Position numbers and translations under genes: made by a program
Source: Gammaproteobacteria bacterium
GTDB taxonomy: Bacteria > Pseudomonadota > Gammaproteobacteria > Thiohalorhabdales > Thiohalorhabdaceae
Length of the DNA stretch: 20,038 bases
Direction: 5' to 3'
Assembly (NCBI GenBank): GCA_018609925.1
Contig: JAHEOG010000153.1
Coordinates: 1-20,038, forward strand
The notes under the pieces: model-generated
Told to the model about the DNA's origin: nothing
The model's input: the letters and a program-made list of their open reading frames with translations, nothing else
The model's database searches: none
Part shown: one piece after another, positions 1-8,108 of the stretch
How the letters are laid out: each line of letters begins with the position of its first letter
How positions within the stretch are numbered: the stretch's first letter is position 1

Positions 1-898
1 GGGCCTCGGTCTGGTCGATGACCAGGTGCCCCCCCGACTTGAGGTAGACCTTGCGCGACAGCGAGCGCTGGATCTCCTCCTCCACCGAGTAGAGGTCGAA
101 GATGGGGCGCTCGCCGGGGTAGTACTCGATGCGGTCGGCCACCTCGGGGACGAAGTCGCGGACGAAGCTCTGGATGCGGTCCCAGGTCTCGCGGCTGTCG
201 ATGCGGACCCGCTCCACGCGCTCGTCGATCATGTCGCGCATGGCCCGCATGGGCAGGGTGAAGTCCTCGTGGACCAGTGACGGCGCCTTGGCCTCGCGCA
301 GGCGCTCCCGAAGGGAGTCCCAGAGCCGGCGCAGGAAGCGCACGTCGCGCTGGAAGTCCTCCCCGGCAACGCCCTCGCTGACGGTGCGCACGATGAACCC
401 GCCCGGCTCCTCTTCCGGGTGGTAGTCGGTCACCGCGGCCTTGAGCCGGTCCCGCTCGTCGGGATCCTCGATGCGCCGGGACACCCCCACCCGCTCGATG
501 AACGGCATGTAGACCAGGAACCGCGACGGCAGCGCGAGCTGGGTGGACACCCGCGCACCCTTGGTGCCGATGGGGTCCTTGTGGACCTGCACTACCACCT
601 CGTCGCCCTCGGACAGGAGATCGGCGATGCGGGGCTCCTCGCCGCTCTCGGGAAGGTCGGCCCCCTCCGGCGGCAGGACATCGGAGGCATGGAGGAAGGC
701 GGCCTTGTCCAGGCCGATGTCGATGAAGGCCGCCTGCATCCCGGGCAGGACCCGGCCCACCTTGCCCTTGTAGATGTTGCCGACGATGCCCCGGGCCGAG
801 GGGCGCTCGACGTGGACCTCCTGGAGGAGGCCGTTCTCTACGATGGCCACCCGCACCTCCTGCGGGGTGACGTTGATCAGGACCTCGTTGCCGCTCAC
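1..898 (-). CDS. rng: Ribonuclease G, N-terminal ~299 residues (cut by window edge)
   Basis: RNase G is a single-strand endoribonuclease of the RNase E/G family. It matures the 5' end of 16S rRNA and degrades some mRNAs in the cytoplasm. I chose the GTG at 898-896 because it gives the family N-terminus (MSGNEVLINVTPQEVRVAIV) and overlaps the maf stop by 4 bp (GTGA), a translational-coupling junction. Residues about 40-63 carry the family hallmark GNIYKGKVGRVLPGMQAAFI at the start of the S1 RNA-binding domain (about 40-128). The read ends in HLVIDQTEA, just before the Asp pair that binds Mg2+ in RNase E (family knowledge), so catalytic residues cannot be checked. Full-length RNase G is about 490 aa, so roughly the last 190 residues lie outside. 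It is the last visible gene of the minus-strand operon. The length of the visible part and the lack of an RNase E-specific context favour RNase G over RNase E. Confidence 0.93.
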   Translation of the reverse strand, partial: MSGNEVLINVTPQEVRVAIVENGLLQEVHVERPSARGIVGNIYKGKVGRVLPGMQAAFIDIGLDKAAFLHASDVLPPEGADLPESGEEPRIADLLSEGDEVVVQVHKDPIGTKGARVSTQLALPSRFLVYMPFIERVGVSRRIEDPDERDRLKAAVTDYHPEEEPGGFIVRTVSEGVAGEDFQRDVRFLRRLWDSLRERLREAKAPSLVHEDFTLPMRAMRDMIDERVERVRIDSRETWDRIQSFVRDFVPEVADRIEYYPGERPIFDLYSVEEEIQRSLSRKVYLKSGGHLVIDQTEA

Positions 899-1488
899 AG
901 GGTGCCCCTGCCGAAGGCCCGCAGGAGCTGGTCGGTCTCGAACAGGGGCAGCCCCATCACCGCCGAGTAGCTGCCCTCCAGGCGCTCCACGAAGACCGCG
1001 GCCCGACCCTGGATGGCGTAGCCCCCGGCCTTGCCCTCGGGCTCGCCGGTGGCTAGGTAGGCCTCGATCTCCTCGGGGTCAAGCTCCCGCATGGTCACGG
1101 TGGTGCGGTTGAGTCGGGCCTCGACCCGGTCGCCGTCGGTCACCGCCACCGCGGACAGGACATCGTGGCTGCGCCCCGACAGGGCCAGCAGCCAGGCGCG
1201 CACCTCGTCCGCGTCCGCGGGCTTGCCCAGGATCCGGCCGCCGAGCTCGATGGTGGTATCCGCGCCCAGGGCCAGCCCCCCGGCGGGGTCCGGGAGCCCG
1301 GCGGCGGTAGCGCCGGCTTCGGCCTTAGCGATGGCGAGGCGGTGGACGTAGTCGGCCGGGGCCTCCCCCGCCCGGTGGGCCTCGTCCACCTCGGCGGGGA
1401 TGGCCTGGTGGGCCACGCCGATCTGGTCGAGGAGGGCCGCACGGCGCGGCGATGCGCTGGCCAGGTACAGGGGGGACGACTCGTGCAT
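895..1488 (-). CDS. maf: Maf-family nucleoside triphosphate pyrophosphatase (YhdE type)
   Basis: A predicted 197-aa cytoplasmic pyrophosphatase that hydrolyses dTTP/UTP and modified nucleotides to the monophosphate. The start at 1488 is chosen because it yields the family N-terminus MHESSPLYLASASPRRAALL, with the SASPRR substrate loop at residues 11-16. The open frame runs 100 codons further upstream, but that part lies over rsfS and is a shadow. Other conserved parts are ALGADTTIELGGRILGKP, LSGRSHDVLSAVAV, and the C-terminal KAGGYAIQGRAAVFVE followed by GSYSAVMGLPLFET. These match the YhdE branch (dTTP/UTP) better than the YceF branch (m7GTP); the branch call is inference. Only 22 bp separate it from rsfS and it overlaps rng by 4 bp. 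No convincing Shine-Dalgarno precedes the ATG, so translation may depend on coupling. The usual rlmH is missing between rsfS and this gene. Confidence 0.93.
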   Translation of the reverse strand: MHESSPLYLASASPRRAALLDQIGVAHQAIPAEVDEAHRAGEAPADYVHRLAIAKAEAGATAAGLPDPAGGLALGADTTIELGGRILGKPADADEVRAWLLALSGRSHDVLSAVAVTDGDRVEARLNRTTVTMRELDPEEIEAYLATGEPEGKAGGYAIQGRAAVFVERLEGSYSAVMGLPLFETDQLLRAFGRGTL

Positions 1489-1510
1489 GACGGGACCGGC
1501 CCCGGAGGAC

Positions 1511-1924
1511 TCAGCCGCCGGAGGCCGAGTCCGGGCCCGGGCCGGGGGAGTCCGAGAGGAGGTCGGTCCAGAGCTCCTCGAGGTTGTAGAAGGCCCGGAC
1601 CTCCGCGCGCATGACGTGGACCACGATCCCCCCCATGTCGAGGAGGATCCAGTCCCCCGCCTCGGCGCCCTCGACTCCAGGGCGTGGGTAGCCGGCGTGC
1701 TTGACCTGCTCCTGGAGGTGGTCGGCGATGGCGCTGACATGGCGGGCGGAAGTCCCGGTGACAATGACAAAGTAGTCGGCGAAGCCACTGCGCTCGGAGA
1801 CGTCCAGGACCTGGATGTCCCGGCCCTTGCGGTCTTCCAGGGCCGTGCGAATGATCGCCAGGAGGGCCTCGGAGTCCTGCGCGGAAAGCGGCTCCTTCTC
1901 AGGGGGCTTGGCGGTAGAGCTCAT
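1511..1924 (-). CDS. rsfS: Ribosomal silencing factor RsfS
   Basis: A 137-aa protein of the RsfS/YbeB/Iojap family. In the family it binds ribosomal protein uL14 on the 50S subunit, blocks subunit joining and lowers translation in starvation. Visible family blocks are DIQVLDVSERSGFADYFVIV, TGTSARHVSAIADHLQEQ and DWILLDMGGIVVHVM. The protein has about 15 extra N-terminal residues and a short Pro/Gly/Ser-rich C-terminal tail compared with the E. coli protein. The ATG at 1924 is the only ATG/GTG/TTG start before the conserved core. It lies inside the end of nadD, giving a 26-bp overlap, so the two are probably translationally coupled. Pairing with nadD is the classic gammaproteobacterial arrangement. 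Confidence 0.95.
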   Translation of the reverse strand: MSSTAKPPEKEPLSAQDSEALLAIIRTALEDRKGRDIQVLDVSERSGFADYFVIVTGTSARHVSAIADHLQEQVKHAGYPRPGVEGAEAGDWILLDMGGIVVHVMRAEVRAFYNLEELWTDLLSDSPGPGPDSASGG

Positions 1925-2570
1925 GGGCGGCGATGTAGTCCTCCGCGGTTCTGGGCAGCAGGAAGCGCGGGCTGCGCCCGGCGGCCACCAGCTGCCGGAT
2001 CTCGGTGGCGCTGATGTCCAGCCGGGTCACGTCGAAGGCCATGACCCGCCCCGCCGGTTCCTCCGCCAGGTCCTCCGGGCGCTGGGCCCAGCGTCCGGCG
2101 AGGGCGGTGGCCAGGGGCTCCTCCAGCGATTGCAGGGGGGCTCCCGGCCGGCGGAGGGCGGCGATGTGGGTCAGCTCCAGCAAGCGCTGCCACTGGTGCC
2201 AGTGGTGAAGTTGGGTGAAGGCATCACTACCTATCATAGTGACGATGGGCCGGCGACCCAAGCGCTCTCGGAGCCACTCCAGGGTGCGCACCGTGTAGGA
2301 GGGCCCCTCGGCGCGGACCTCCCAGTCCAGGACCTCGGCGGCTTCCCGGCCCTCGACGGCGGCGCGGGTCAGGGCGAGGCGATGCTCGGCGCTGGTGAGT
2401 GGGCTATCGCGGTGAGGCGGGTCACCACAGGGGATCAGCAGGAAGCGCTCGGCACCGAGGGCGGCGCGGACCTCCTCGGCGGGCCGGAGGTGGCCGAAGT
2501 GGATGGGGTCGAAGGTCCCGCCCAGGAGGGGCAGGGGGCCCTCGCCGCGCAGGGGCTCCGAGGCGGTCAA
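1899..2570 (-). CDS. nadD: Nicotinate-nucleotide adenylyltransferase NadD (TTG start)
   Basis: It transfers AMP from ATP to nicotinate mononucleotide to make deamido-NAD in cytoplasmic NAD biosynthesis. The 223-aa product has the nucleotidyltransferase signature GGTFDPIHFGHL at residues 17-28 (H24 and H27 form the HxGH site) and ISATEIR at about 186-192, the second nucleotide-binding motif. The start is a TTG at 2570-2568; no other in-frame ATG or GTG lies before GGTFDP, and a GTGAGG sequence (overlapping the proA stop) sits about 11 nt upstream as a ribosome binding site. It follows proA by 13 bp and overlaps rsfS by 26 bp. The proA-nadD-rsfS order is conserved in Pseudomonas and relatives. 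The rare TTG start may lower its translation relative to its neighbours (inference). Confidence 0.95.
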   Translation of the reverse strand: MTASEPLRGEGPLPLLGGTFDPIHFGHLRPAEEVRAALGAERFLLIPCGDPPHRDSPLTSAEHRLALTRAAVEGREAAEVLDWEVRAEGPSYTVRTLEWLRERLGRRPIVTMIGSDAFTQLHHWHQWQRLLELTHIAALRRPGAPLQSLEEPLATALAGRWAQRPEDLAEEPAGRVMAFDVTRLDISATEIRQLVAAGRSPRFLLPRTAEDYIAAHELYRQAP

Positions 2571-2583
2571 TCCGCGGCCGGCC

Positions 2584-3846
2584 TCACGAGCGGACCTGGC
2601 CGTCGCCGAGGACCACGAACTTCTGGGTGGTCAGCCCTTCCAGACCGACGGGGCCGCGCGCGTGGAGCTTGTCGGTGGAGATCCCGATCTCCGCCCCCAG
2701 GCCGTACTCGTAGCCGTCGGCGACTCGGGACGAGGCGTTGACCATCACCGACGCCGAGTCCACCTCCCGCAGGAAGCGCCGCGCCCGGCTGTAGTGCTCG
2801 GTGCAGATGACGTCGGTGTGCCCGGAACCGTGGGCGGCGATGTGCTCCAGGGCGGCCTCGAAGCCGTCCACCACCCGCACCGCCAGGGTGGGGCCGAGGT
2901 ATTCGGTGTCCCAATCGGCCTCCGTGGCGGCCTCGGCTTCCGGCACCAGCTCGCGGGTGCCCTCGCAGCCGCGCAGCTCGATACCGGCGTCACGGAGCCG
3001 GCGGCCCAATCCGGGCAGGAAGTCACCGGCCACGGTCGTATCCACCAGCAGGGTCTCCATGGTGTTGCAGGTGCCGAGGCGCTGGGTCTTGGCGTTGAAG
3101 GCCACCTCGGCGGCCTTGCCCAGATCGGCGCCGCCGTCCACGTAGGTGTGGCAGTTGCCCTCCAGGTGCTTGATCACCGGGATCCGAGACTCGGCAGCGA
3201 CGCGCTCGATGAGCCCTTTGCCGCCGCGCGGGATGATGACGTCCACGTGCTCGGGCATGCCCAGCAGGGCCCCCACCGCGGCCCGGTCCGGGGTATCCAC
3301 CACCGAGACCACCCCCGGCGGCAGGCCGGTCTCCTCCAGCACGCGGCGCATGATCCGGCTGATGGCGCGGTTGGTGGCCAGGGCCTCGCGGCCGCCGCGC
3401 AGGATGGCGGCGTTGCCCGACTTCAGGCACAGGGCCGCGGCGTCGGCGGTGACATTGGGCCGCGACTCGTAGATGATGCCGATGACGCCCAGCGGCACCC
3501 GCATGCGGCCCACCTGGATGCCGCTGGGCCGGGTGGCCAGGCCGTCGATGGCGCCCACGGGGTCGGGCAGGCCCGCCACCTGGCGCAGCCCGTCGGCCAT
3601 GGTCGCCACCCGTCCCTCGCTCAGCTCCAGCCGGTCCACCAGGGCGGGATCCAGGTCCTCGTCGCTGGCGCGCTCCAGGTCCTCGGCGTTGGCCTCGAGC
3701 ACCGCCGCCGCCTCGGCCTCCAGGGCGTCGGCGGTGGCGAGCAGGGCCCGGTCCTTGAGGCCGGGATCCCGTCGGTTCAGGTCGCGCGCGGCGGCGCGGG
3801 CCGTCCGGCCCAGCTCGTGGACGTAGGCGGTGACGTCGTCGCTCAT
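2584..3846 (-). CDS. proA: Gamma-glutamyl phosphate reductase ProA
   Basis: An NADPH-dependent reductase, the second step of proline synthesis: gamma-glutamyl phosphate to glutamate-5-semialdehyde. The start at 3846 (MSDDVTAYVHELG) is preferred over an ATG 12 codons upstream because AAGGAGG lies 7 nt before it, a near-perfect Shine-Dalgarno. This gives 420 aa, the normal family length. The fold is that of aldehyde dehydrogenases. The catalytic cysteine is C260 in LGTCNTMETLL. VPLGVIGIIYESRPNVT and LKSGNAAILRGGREA form the cofactor-binding region, and the C-terminal HARGPVGLEGLTTQKFVV block is typical. It lies 51 bp downstream of holA and 13 bp upstream of nadD. The strong ribosome binding site suggests this enzyme is made in larger amounts than its operon neighbours (inference). 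Confidence 0.97.
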   Translation of the reverse strand: MSDDVTAYVHELGRTARAAARDLNRRDPGLKDRALLATADALEAEAAAVLEANAEDLERASDEDLDPALVDRLELSEGRVATMADGLRQVAGLPDPVGAIDGLATRPSGIQVGRMRVPLGVIGIIYESRPNVTADAAALCLKSGNAAILRGGREALATNRAISRIMRRVLEETGLPPGVVSVVDTPDRAAVGALLGMPEHVDVIIPRGGKGLIERVAAESRIPVIKHLEGNCHTYVDGGADLGKAAEVAFNAKTQRLGTCNTMETLLVDTTVAGDFLPGLGRRLRDAGIELRGCEGTRELVPEAEAATEADWDTEYLGPTLAVRVVDGFEAALEHIAAHGSGHTDVICTEHYSRARRFLREVDSASVMVNASSRVADGYEYGLGAEIGISTDKLHARGPVGLEGLTTQKFVVLGDGQVRS

Positions 3847-3897
3847 CCTCCAACCTCCTTGACCCGATTGCGGGAAGCCCACCAGCGCGGGATAGGC

Positions 3898-4935
3898 TCA
3901 CCCGACGGCCGCCGGCGGCTCCGAGGCCCCGGCCAAGCGCAGGGCGGCGGCCTCCAGCAGATCCCAGGGATCACCGCCTTCGGCGCCCTTGGCCACGCGG
4001 TCGATCCGCGCCAGTCGGCCCAGGGCGATCTCCGCCTCCCCGGCGGGCAGGCTGCGCGCCTGGGCCTTGCGGGCCTGCTGACGCTGGTAGAAGACCTTGA
4101 GGTCCCGGCAGGCCGCGTTTAGGTCCTCGCCGCGCGCCGCCCGATCCTGGAGGGCGATCAGGGTCCGCAGCTCCTTGGCCAAAGCCCCGAGCACGGGAGG
4201 CAGCTCCACCCCCTCGGCCCGCAGGGAGGCCACGGCGCGGACGACGCGCTCCGGTTCCTGGCCCAGGGCGGCCTCGGCCAGATCGAAGACCGAGAACCGG
4301 GCCTGATCCCCCACGGCGGCCAGGACGTCCTCGGCCGAGAGCGCGCCGCCGCGGCCACCGGTGTACAGGAGGAGCTTCTCCAGCTCGCCGGCCGCCGCTT
4401 CCAGATTGCCTTCCACCCGCTCGGCCAGCAAGGCCAGGGCATCGCGGTCCAGCTCCAGGCCGCGCTCGCCCGCACGGCGACGCAGCCAGCCGGGGAGCTC
4501 CTCCCGCCGGGGCGCGAACAGGGCCAGGACCGCACCGTGCTCGGCAATCGCCTGGAACCATTTCTTCTTCTGGTCGTCCTTGCTCTGGTAACCGCAGGTC
4601 ACCAGCAACCGCACGTCGGGAGCGGCATCGGTGGCATACTCGGCCAGCCACTTGGCGCCATCGTCCTTGGGGGCGCCGCCGCCGTAGTGGAGCTCGATCA
4701 GCCGCCGCGGCGCGAACAGGGAGGGGGCGTTCACCTCCTCCCGTATGGCAGCGTAGTCCAGGCCCTCCTCGGCACGGAAGGCCACCCGCTCCACCTCCGG
4801 ATCGGCGGCCAGGGCCCGGCGCACGCGGGAAGCGGCCTCCTCGCGCAGCAGCGGGGCATCGCTGTGGACGAGGATCACCGGGGGCGGATCCTGGCTAAGG
4901 GCCCGGTCGAGATCGTCCTCGGAGCGCAGCCTCAT
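3898..4935 (-). CDS. holA: DNA polymerase III delta subunit HolA
   Basis: Delta is the subunit of the clamp loader that opens the beta sliding clamp. The product is 345 aa, the usual family length. It starts with MRLRSEDDLDRAL, and the PPPVILVHSDAPLLREEAAS segment is the first strand and helix of the AAA+-like domain. Later blocks include the EEVNAPSLFAPRRLIEL strand region (the clamp-binding part of domain I), KKKWFQAI, and WLRRRAGERGLELDRDALAL at the start of domain II. VEGNLEAAAGELEKLLLY and FSVFDLAEAALG are also characteristic of HolA. Delta lacks a working Walker A site, as here. It follows lptE by 13 bp, and lptE-holA adjacency downstream of leuS is conserved in gammaproteobacteria. The ATG at 4935 has only a weak ribosome binding site, in keeping with low expression. 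Confidence 0.93.
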   Translation of the reverse strand: MRLRSEDDLDRALSQDPPPVILVHSDAPLLREEAASRVRRALAADPEVERVAFRAEEGLDYAAIREEVNAPSLFAPRRLIELHYGGGAPKDDGAKWLAEYATDAAPDVRLLVTCGYQSKDDQKKKWFQAIAEHGAVLALFAPRREELPGWLRRRAGERGLELDRDALALLAERVEGNLEAAAGELEKLLLYTGGRGGALSAEDVLAAVGDQARFSVFDLAEAALGQEPERVVRAVASLRAEGVELPPVLGALAKELRTLIALQDRAARGEDLNAACRDLKVFYQRQQARKAQARSLPAGEAEIALGRLARIDRVAKGAEGGDPWDLLEAAALRLAGASEPPAAVG

Positions 4936-4948
4936 TCCGACCGGCCCA

Positions 4949-5521
4949 CTAGAATCCCGACTGGATGTTGCCGAGGATCTCCCGGGCCAGCTCCTCGGAG
5001 GCCTGGCGGCCCACCCGGCGCTTGTTGGCTTCCTCGGCGGCGGGGCTGGTGGTGGCCTCGAAGGGCACCGTCCGGCTCACCTCCAAGCCGTCCCCGCGTC
5101 TCAGGATGCGGTCCGCCCCTTGCCCCTGCTCTCCCTCTACGTCTCCCTGCTCCGCGTCCCCCTCCTCGGTGCCGTTGGCCGCAACCCCGGGACGCACCAG
5201 CCGGTAGTCGGCACGGACCCCCACCTCGTACTCGGTGGCCACACCCTGGCGGTCGATGGCCGCAGCCTGACTGGTGATCTGCCCGCCCTCGACCCGCAGA
5301 ATCGCGTCCGCGCGGTCCGGGCTGTCCACCAGTTCGACCGTGCCCTCCCGCTTCAGGATGTCGTTCAGATTCTCGGCCAGGAAGGTGTCCGACGGCTGGG
5401 CGTCGAGATAGACGCTTTCGATTCCGGGGGGGAAGCTCACGGCGCCGGGGAAGTGGTAGCCGCAGCCGGCGAGCAGGCCCAAAAGGGCGGCCGGGAGCAG
5501 CCGGGACAGGCGGGATCTCAT
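4949..5521 (-). CDS. lptE: LPS-assembly lipoprotein LptE
   Basis: LptE sits inside the LptD beta-barrel in the outer membrane and is needed to insert lipopolysaccharide. The start at 5521 overlaps the leuS stop as ATGA, so translation is probably coupled. The 190-aa precursor has a lipoprotein signal: basic residues at 2-7, a hydrophobic stretch, and the lipobox LLAGC with the acylated cysteine at C20. The mature N-terminus GYHFPGAVSFPPGIESVYLD is typical of the family (GYHLRG-like). C-terminal features are EVSRTVPFEATTSPAAEEAN and ASEELAREIL. The odd part is an acidic, low-complexity Gly/Glu/Asp/Gln insert at about residues 112-137, in the loop before EVSRTVPF, absent from well-known LptE proteins. 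The DNA there is a polypurine tract with short repeated units, suggesting growth by slippage. Strong by context and lipobox, moderate by sequence alone. Confidence 0.92.
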   Translation of the reverse strand: MRSRLSRLLPAALLGLLAGCGYHFPGAVSFPPGIESVYLDAQPSDTFLAENLNDILKREGTVELVDSPDRADAILRVEGGQITSQAAAIDRQGVATEYEVGVRADYRLVRPGVAANGTEEGDAEQGDVEGEQGQGADRILRRGDGLEVSRTVPFEATTSPAAEEANKRRVGRQASEELAREILGNIQSGF

Positions 5522-7974
5522 TTGGCCACCACGTTGACGAGCTTGCCCGGCACCACCACCACCTTGCGCACCGGGGCCTCCCCCACATGCTCCCGGACCC
5601 GCCCCGAGGCCAGGGCCTGCTCGCGGATGGCGTCCTCGTCGGCGTCGGCGGCCACCTGGATGCGGTCGCGGTTCTTGCCGTTGACCTGGACCACCATCTC
5701 CACGGTGTCGCGCTCCAGCGCCGCCGGGTCCGGCTCCGGCCAGGGGGCGTCTTCCGGCCAGCCTTCGCCGCCAAGGCCTTGCCACAGGGTGGCGGCGATG
5801 TGGGGGGCCATGGGGGCCAGCAGGCGCACCACGGCGTCCAGGGCCTCGCCCACCACCGCCCGCATGGCCGGATCTTCCCGGTCCACCACCTTGGCCAGGG
5901 CGTTGGTGATCTCCATGGCGGCGGCGACGGCGGTATTGAAGTGGTAGCGCTGGCGGACGTCCCGGCTCGCGCGCTGGATCAGCTCGTGGACCCGGTGGCG
6001 GAGATCCGCGGCCTCCTCCGGGAGCTCGCTCGGCAGGGCCGGGGCGGTGCCGGCCTCTGTGAATTCAAACACCAGACGCCACAGCCGGTTCAGGAAGCGG
6101 TGCGCCCCCTGGACCCCCTCGTCGGACCATTCCAGGGCCTGGTCCGGCGGCGCGGCGAACAGGATGAAAAGGCGTACGGTGTCGGCGCCGAAGCGGTCGA
6201 TCATCTCCTGGGGATCGACCACGTTGCCCTTGGACTTGGACATCTTGGCGCCATCCTTCAGCACCATGCCCTGGGTGAGCAACCGGGTGAAGGGCTCGTC
6301 ACTGGTCAGCAGCCCAGCGTCGCGCAGGAGCTTGTTGAAGAAGCGGGCGTAGAGCAGGTGCAGCACGGCGTGCTCCACCCCGCCCACGTACTGATCCACC
6401 GGGAGCCAGTAGTGGGCCCGCTCGTCGACCATGGCCGAGCCGTTGTCGGGGCAGCAGTAGCGGACGAAGTACCAGGAGGACTCGACGAAGGTGTCGAAGG
6501 TGTCCGTCTCCCGCTCCGCCTCGCTGCCGCACTCGGGGCAGGTGGCGCGGCGGAAGGCCTGCGACTCGGCCAGCGGCGAGCCGGGTACGGCGAGCTCGAC
6601 GTCCTCCGGCAGCACCACCGGCAGCTCCGACTCGGGAACCGGCACCGCGCCACAGGCGGGGCAGTGGATCACCGGGATGGGAGCGCCCCAGTAGCGCTGG
6701 CGGGAGACCCCCCAGTCCCGCAGGCGGTAGTTGGTCCGCCGCTCCCCGTGACCCTCGGCCTCCAAGCGGTCCGCCACGGCGTCGAAGGCCGCCTCGGAGG
6801 TAAGTCCGGAGAACGGCCCGGAATCCTTGAGCACGCCGTAGTCGGTGTAGGCGGCCTCCATTTCCTCCGCGTCGAGGTCGCCCCCTTCAGGCACCACCAC
6901 CGGCCGGATGGGCACCCCGAACCGGCTCGCGAGCTCGAAGTCCCGCTGGTCGTGGGCGGGCACCGCCATGACCGCGCCTTCGCCGTACTCCATGAGCACG
7001 AAGTTGGCCACGAGCACAGGCAGGCGCTCGCCGGTGATGGGATGGACGGCCCAATCGCCGGTGCGCAGCCCGCGCTTCTCCTGGGTCTCGATCTCGGCCT
7101 CGGAGGTGGCGCGGTGGCGCAGCTCCTCGACGAAGGCTGCCACCTCGGCATCGCGCTCCGCGGCCTCCTGGGCGAGGGGGTGCTCCGGCGCCACCGCCAT
7201 GTAGGTCACCCCCATGAGGGTGTCGGGCCGGGTGGTGAACACGGAGAGCTCGCGCTCGCTGTCCGCCACCGGGAACCGGATCTGAACGCCGGGGGAGCGG
7301 CCGATCCAGTTGCGCTGCATGGCCCGCACCTCCTCGGGCCATCCCTCCAGGGCCTCCAGCTCGTCCACCAGCTCGTCGGCGTAGGCGGTGATGGCCAAGA
7401 ACCACTGGTCGATCTCGCGGCGCTCGACGGGGCTGTCGCAGCGCCAGCAATGGCCGTCCACCACCTGCTCGTTGGCCAGCACGGTCTGGTCGAAGGGGCA
7501 CCAGTTCACCGCCGCCTGATCGCGGTAGGCCAGGCCCTGGCGCAGGAGGCGGACGAACAGCCACTGCTCCCAGACGTAGTAGTCGGGATCGCAGGTGGCG
7601 AGCTCGCGGTTCCAGTCGTAACCGAAGCCCAGGCGCTTGAGCTGGGCCTTCATCTCGGCGATGTTGTCGCGGGTCCAGGCCGCCGGGGAGATGCCGTGGG
7701 CGATGGCGGCGTTCTCCGCGGGCAAACCAAAGGCGTCCCAGCCCATGGGCTGGAGGACGTTCTTGCCCTCCATGCGCTGGTAGCGAGCGATGACATCGCC
7801 GATGGTGTAGTTGCGGACGTGGCCCATGTGCAGCCGCCCGGAGGGATACGGGAACATGGACAGGCAGTAGAACTTCTCCCGGTCCGGGTCCTCGGCGACC
7901 GCGAAGGCGTCCTCGGCCTCCCAGCGCTCCTGGACAGCGCGCTCCACGTCGTGGGGTCGGTAGTCACACTCCAT
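5518..7974 (-). CDS. leuS: Leucyl-tRNA synthetase LeuRS
   Basis: A class I aminoacyl-tRNA synthetase that charges tRNA-Leu in the cytoplasm and proofreads it. The product is 818 aa (E. coli about 860). Seen in order: the HIGH-type motif HMGH at 49-52 in MFPYPSGRLHMGHVRNY; a zinc-type CPFD...CWRC segment after the Rossmann fold; the CP1 editing domain with TTRPDTLMGVTYMAVAPEHP and the conserved VPAHDQRDFE; then KMSKS at 577-581. Between editing and catalytic parts lies a second cysteine set, CPAC at 438-441 and CPEC at 479-482, likely a zinc knuckle that E. coli LeuRS lacks. The ATG at 7974 gives the standard N-terminus MECDYRPHDVERAVQERWE. It is the first gene of the minus-strand operon and overlaps lptE by 4 bp. 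Confidence 0.98.
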   Translation of the reverse strand: MECDYRPHDVERAVQERWEAEDAFAVAEDPDREKFYCLSMFPYPSGRLHMGHVRNYTIGDVIARYQRMEGKNVLQPMGWDAFGLPAENAAIAHGISPAAWTRDNIAEMKAQLKRLGFGYDWNRELATCDPDYYVWEQWLFVRLLRQGLAYRDQAAVNWCPFDQTVLANEQVVDGHCWRCDSPVERREIDQWFLAITAYADELVDELEALEGWPEEVRAMQRNWIGRSPGVQIRFPVADSERELSVFTTRPDTLMGVTYMAVAPEHPLAQEAAERDAEVAAFVEELRHRATSEAEIETQEKRGLRTGDWAVHPITGERLPVLVANFVLMEYGEGAVMAVPAHDQRDFELASRFGVPIRPVVVPEGGDLDAEEMEAAYTDYGVLKDSGPFSGLTSEAAFDAVADRLEAEGHGERRTNYRLRDWGVSRQRYWGAPIPVIHCPACGAVPVPESELPVVLPEDVELAVPGSPLAESQAFRRATCPECGSEAERETDTFDTFVESSWYFVRYCCPDNGSAMVDERAHYWLPVDQYVGGVEHAVLHLLYARFFNKLLRDAGLLTSDEPFTRLLTQGMVLKDGAKMSKSKGNVVDPQEMIDRFGADTVRLFILFAAPPDQALEWSDEGVQGAHRFLNRLWRLVFEFTEAGTAPALPSELPEEAADLRHRVHELIQRASRDVRQRYHFNTAVAAAMEITNALAKVVDREDPAMRAVVGEALDAVVRLLAPMAPHIAATLWQGLGGEGWPEDAPWPEPDPAALERDTVEMVVQVNGKNRDRIQVAADADEDAIREQALASGRVREHVGEAPVRKVVVVPGKLVNVVAK

Positions 7975-8108
7975 GAGCGGGTCCCGTGATGGGCTGGCGG
8001 TTGCGGGCGGGGGAGGGGCCCGCGAAAGGCGGGAATTCTGCCACAGCCGGGCCGCGGCGCGGAACCGAGGACTCGTGAAGGGGCGTGGAAGATCGGCGAC
8101 AACCGGGG
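7975..8108 (-). promoter_or_regulatory. Gap before leuS: likely promoter region for the leuS operon
   Basis: A 134-bp gap between the rhodanese stop and the leuS ATG, the largest gap upstream of any gene in the eight-gene operon, so a promoter is expected here. On the minus strand, GGCAGAAT around 8036-8045 resembles a sigma-70 -10 element, but the matching -35 is poor. The ribosome binding site before leuS is weak (CACGGGA). No clear terminator with a T tract follows the rhodanese gene, so read-through from it is possible. Placement is inference. Confidence 0.3.

Noticed and set aside
1489..1788. N-terminal extension of the maf frame
   Set aside because: The 100 added codons overlap rsfS in another frame and precede the conserved SASPRR start of Maf; the ATG at 1488 is the family start.
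3847..3882. Upstream ATG giving ProA 12 more residues
   Set aside because: The ATG at 3846 has AAGGAGG at ideal spacing and gives the family length; the upstream ATG lacks such a site.
2503..4122. 539-codon plus-strand frame opposite proA and holA
   Set aside because: Same antisense shadow effect; no recognisable domain, while both minus-strand genes have complete catalytic or family motifs.
5587..7989. Very long open frame (800 codons) on the plus strand opposite leuS
   Set aside because: It is the mirror of leuS codon structure in GC-rich DNA. Its translation is rich in Gly, His, Leu and Val without any family motif, and LeuRS on the other strand is unmistakable.
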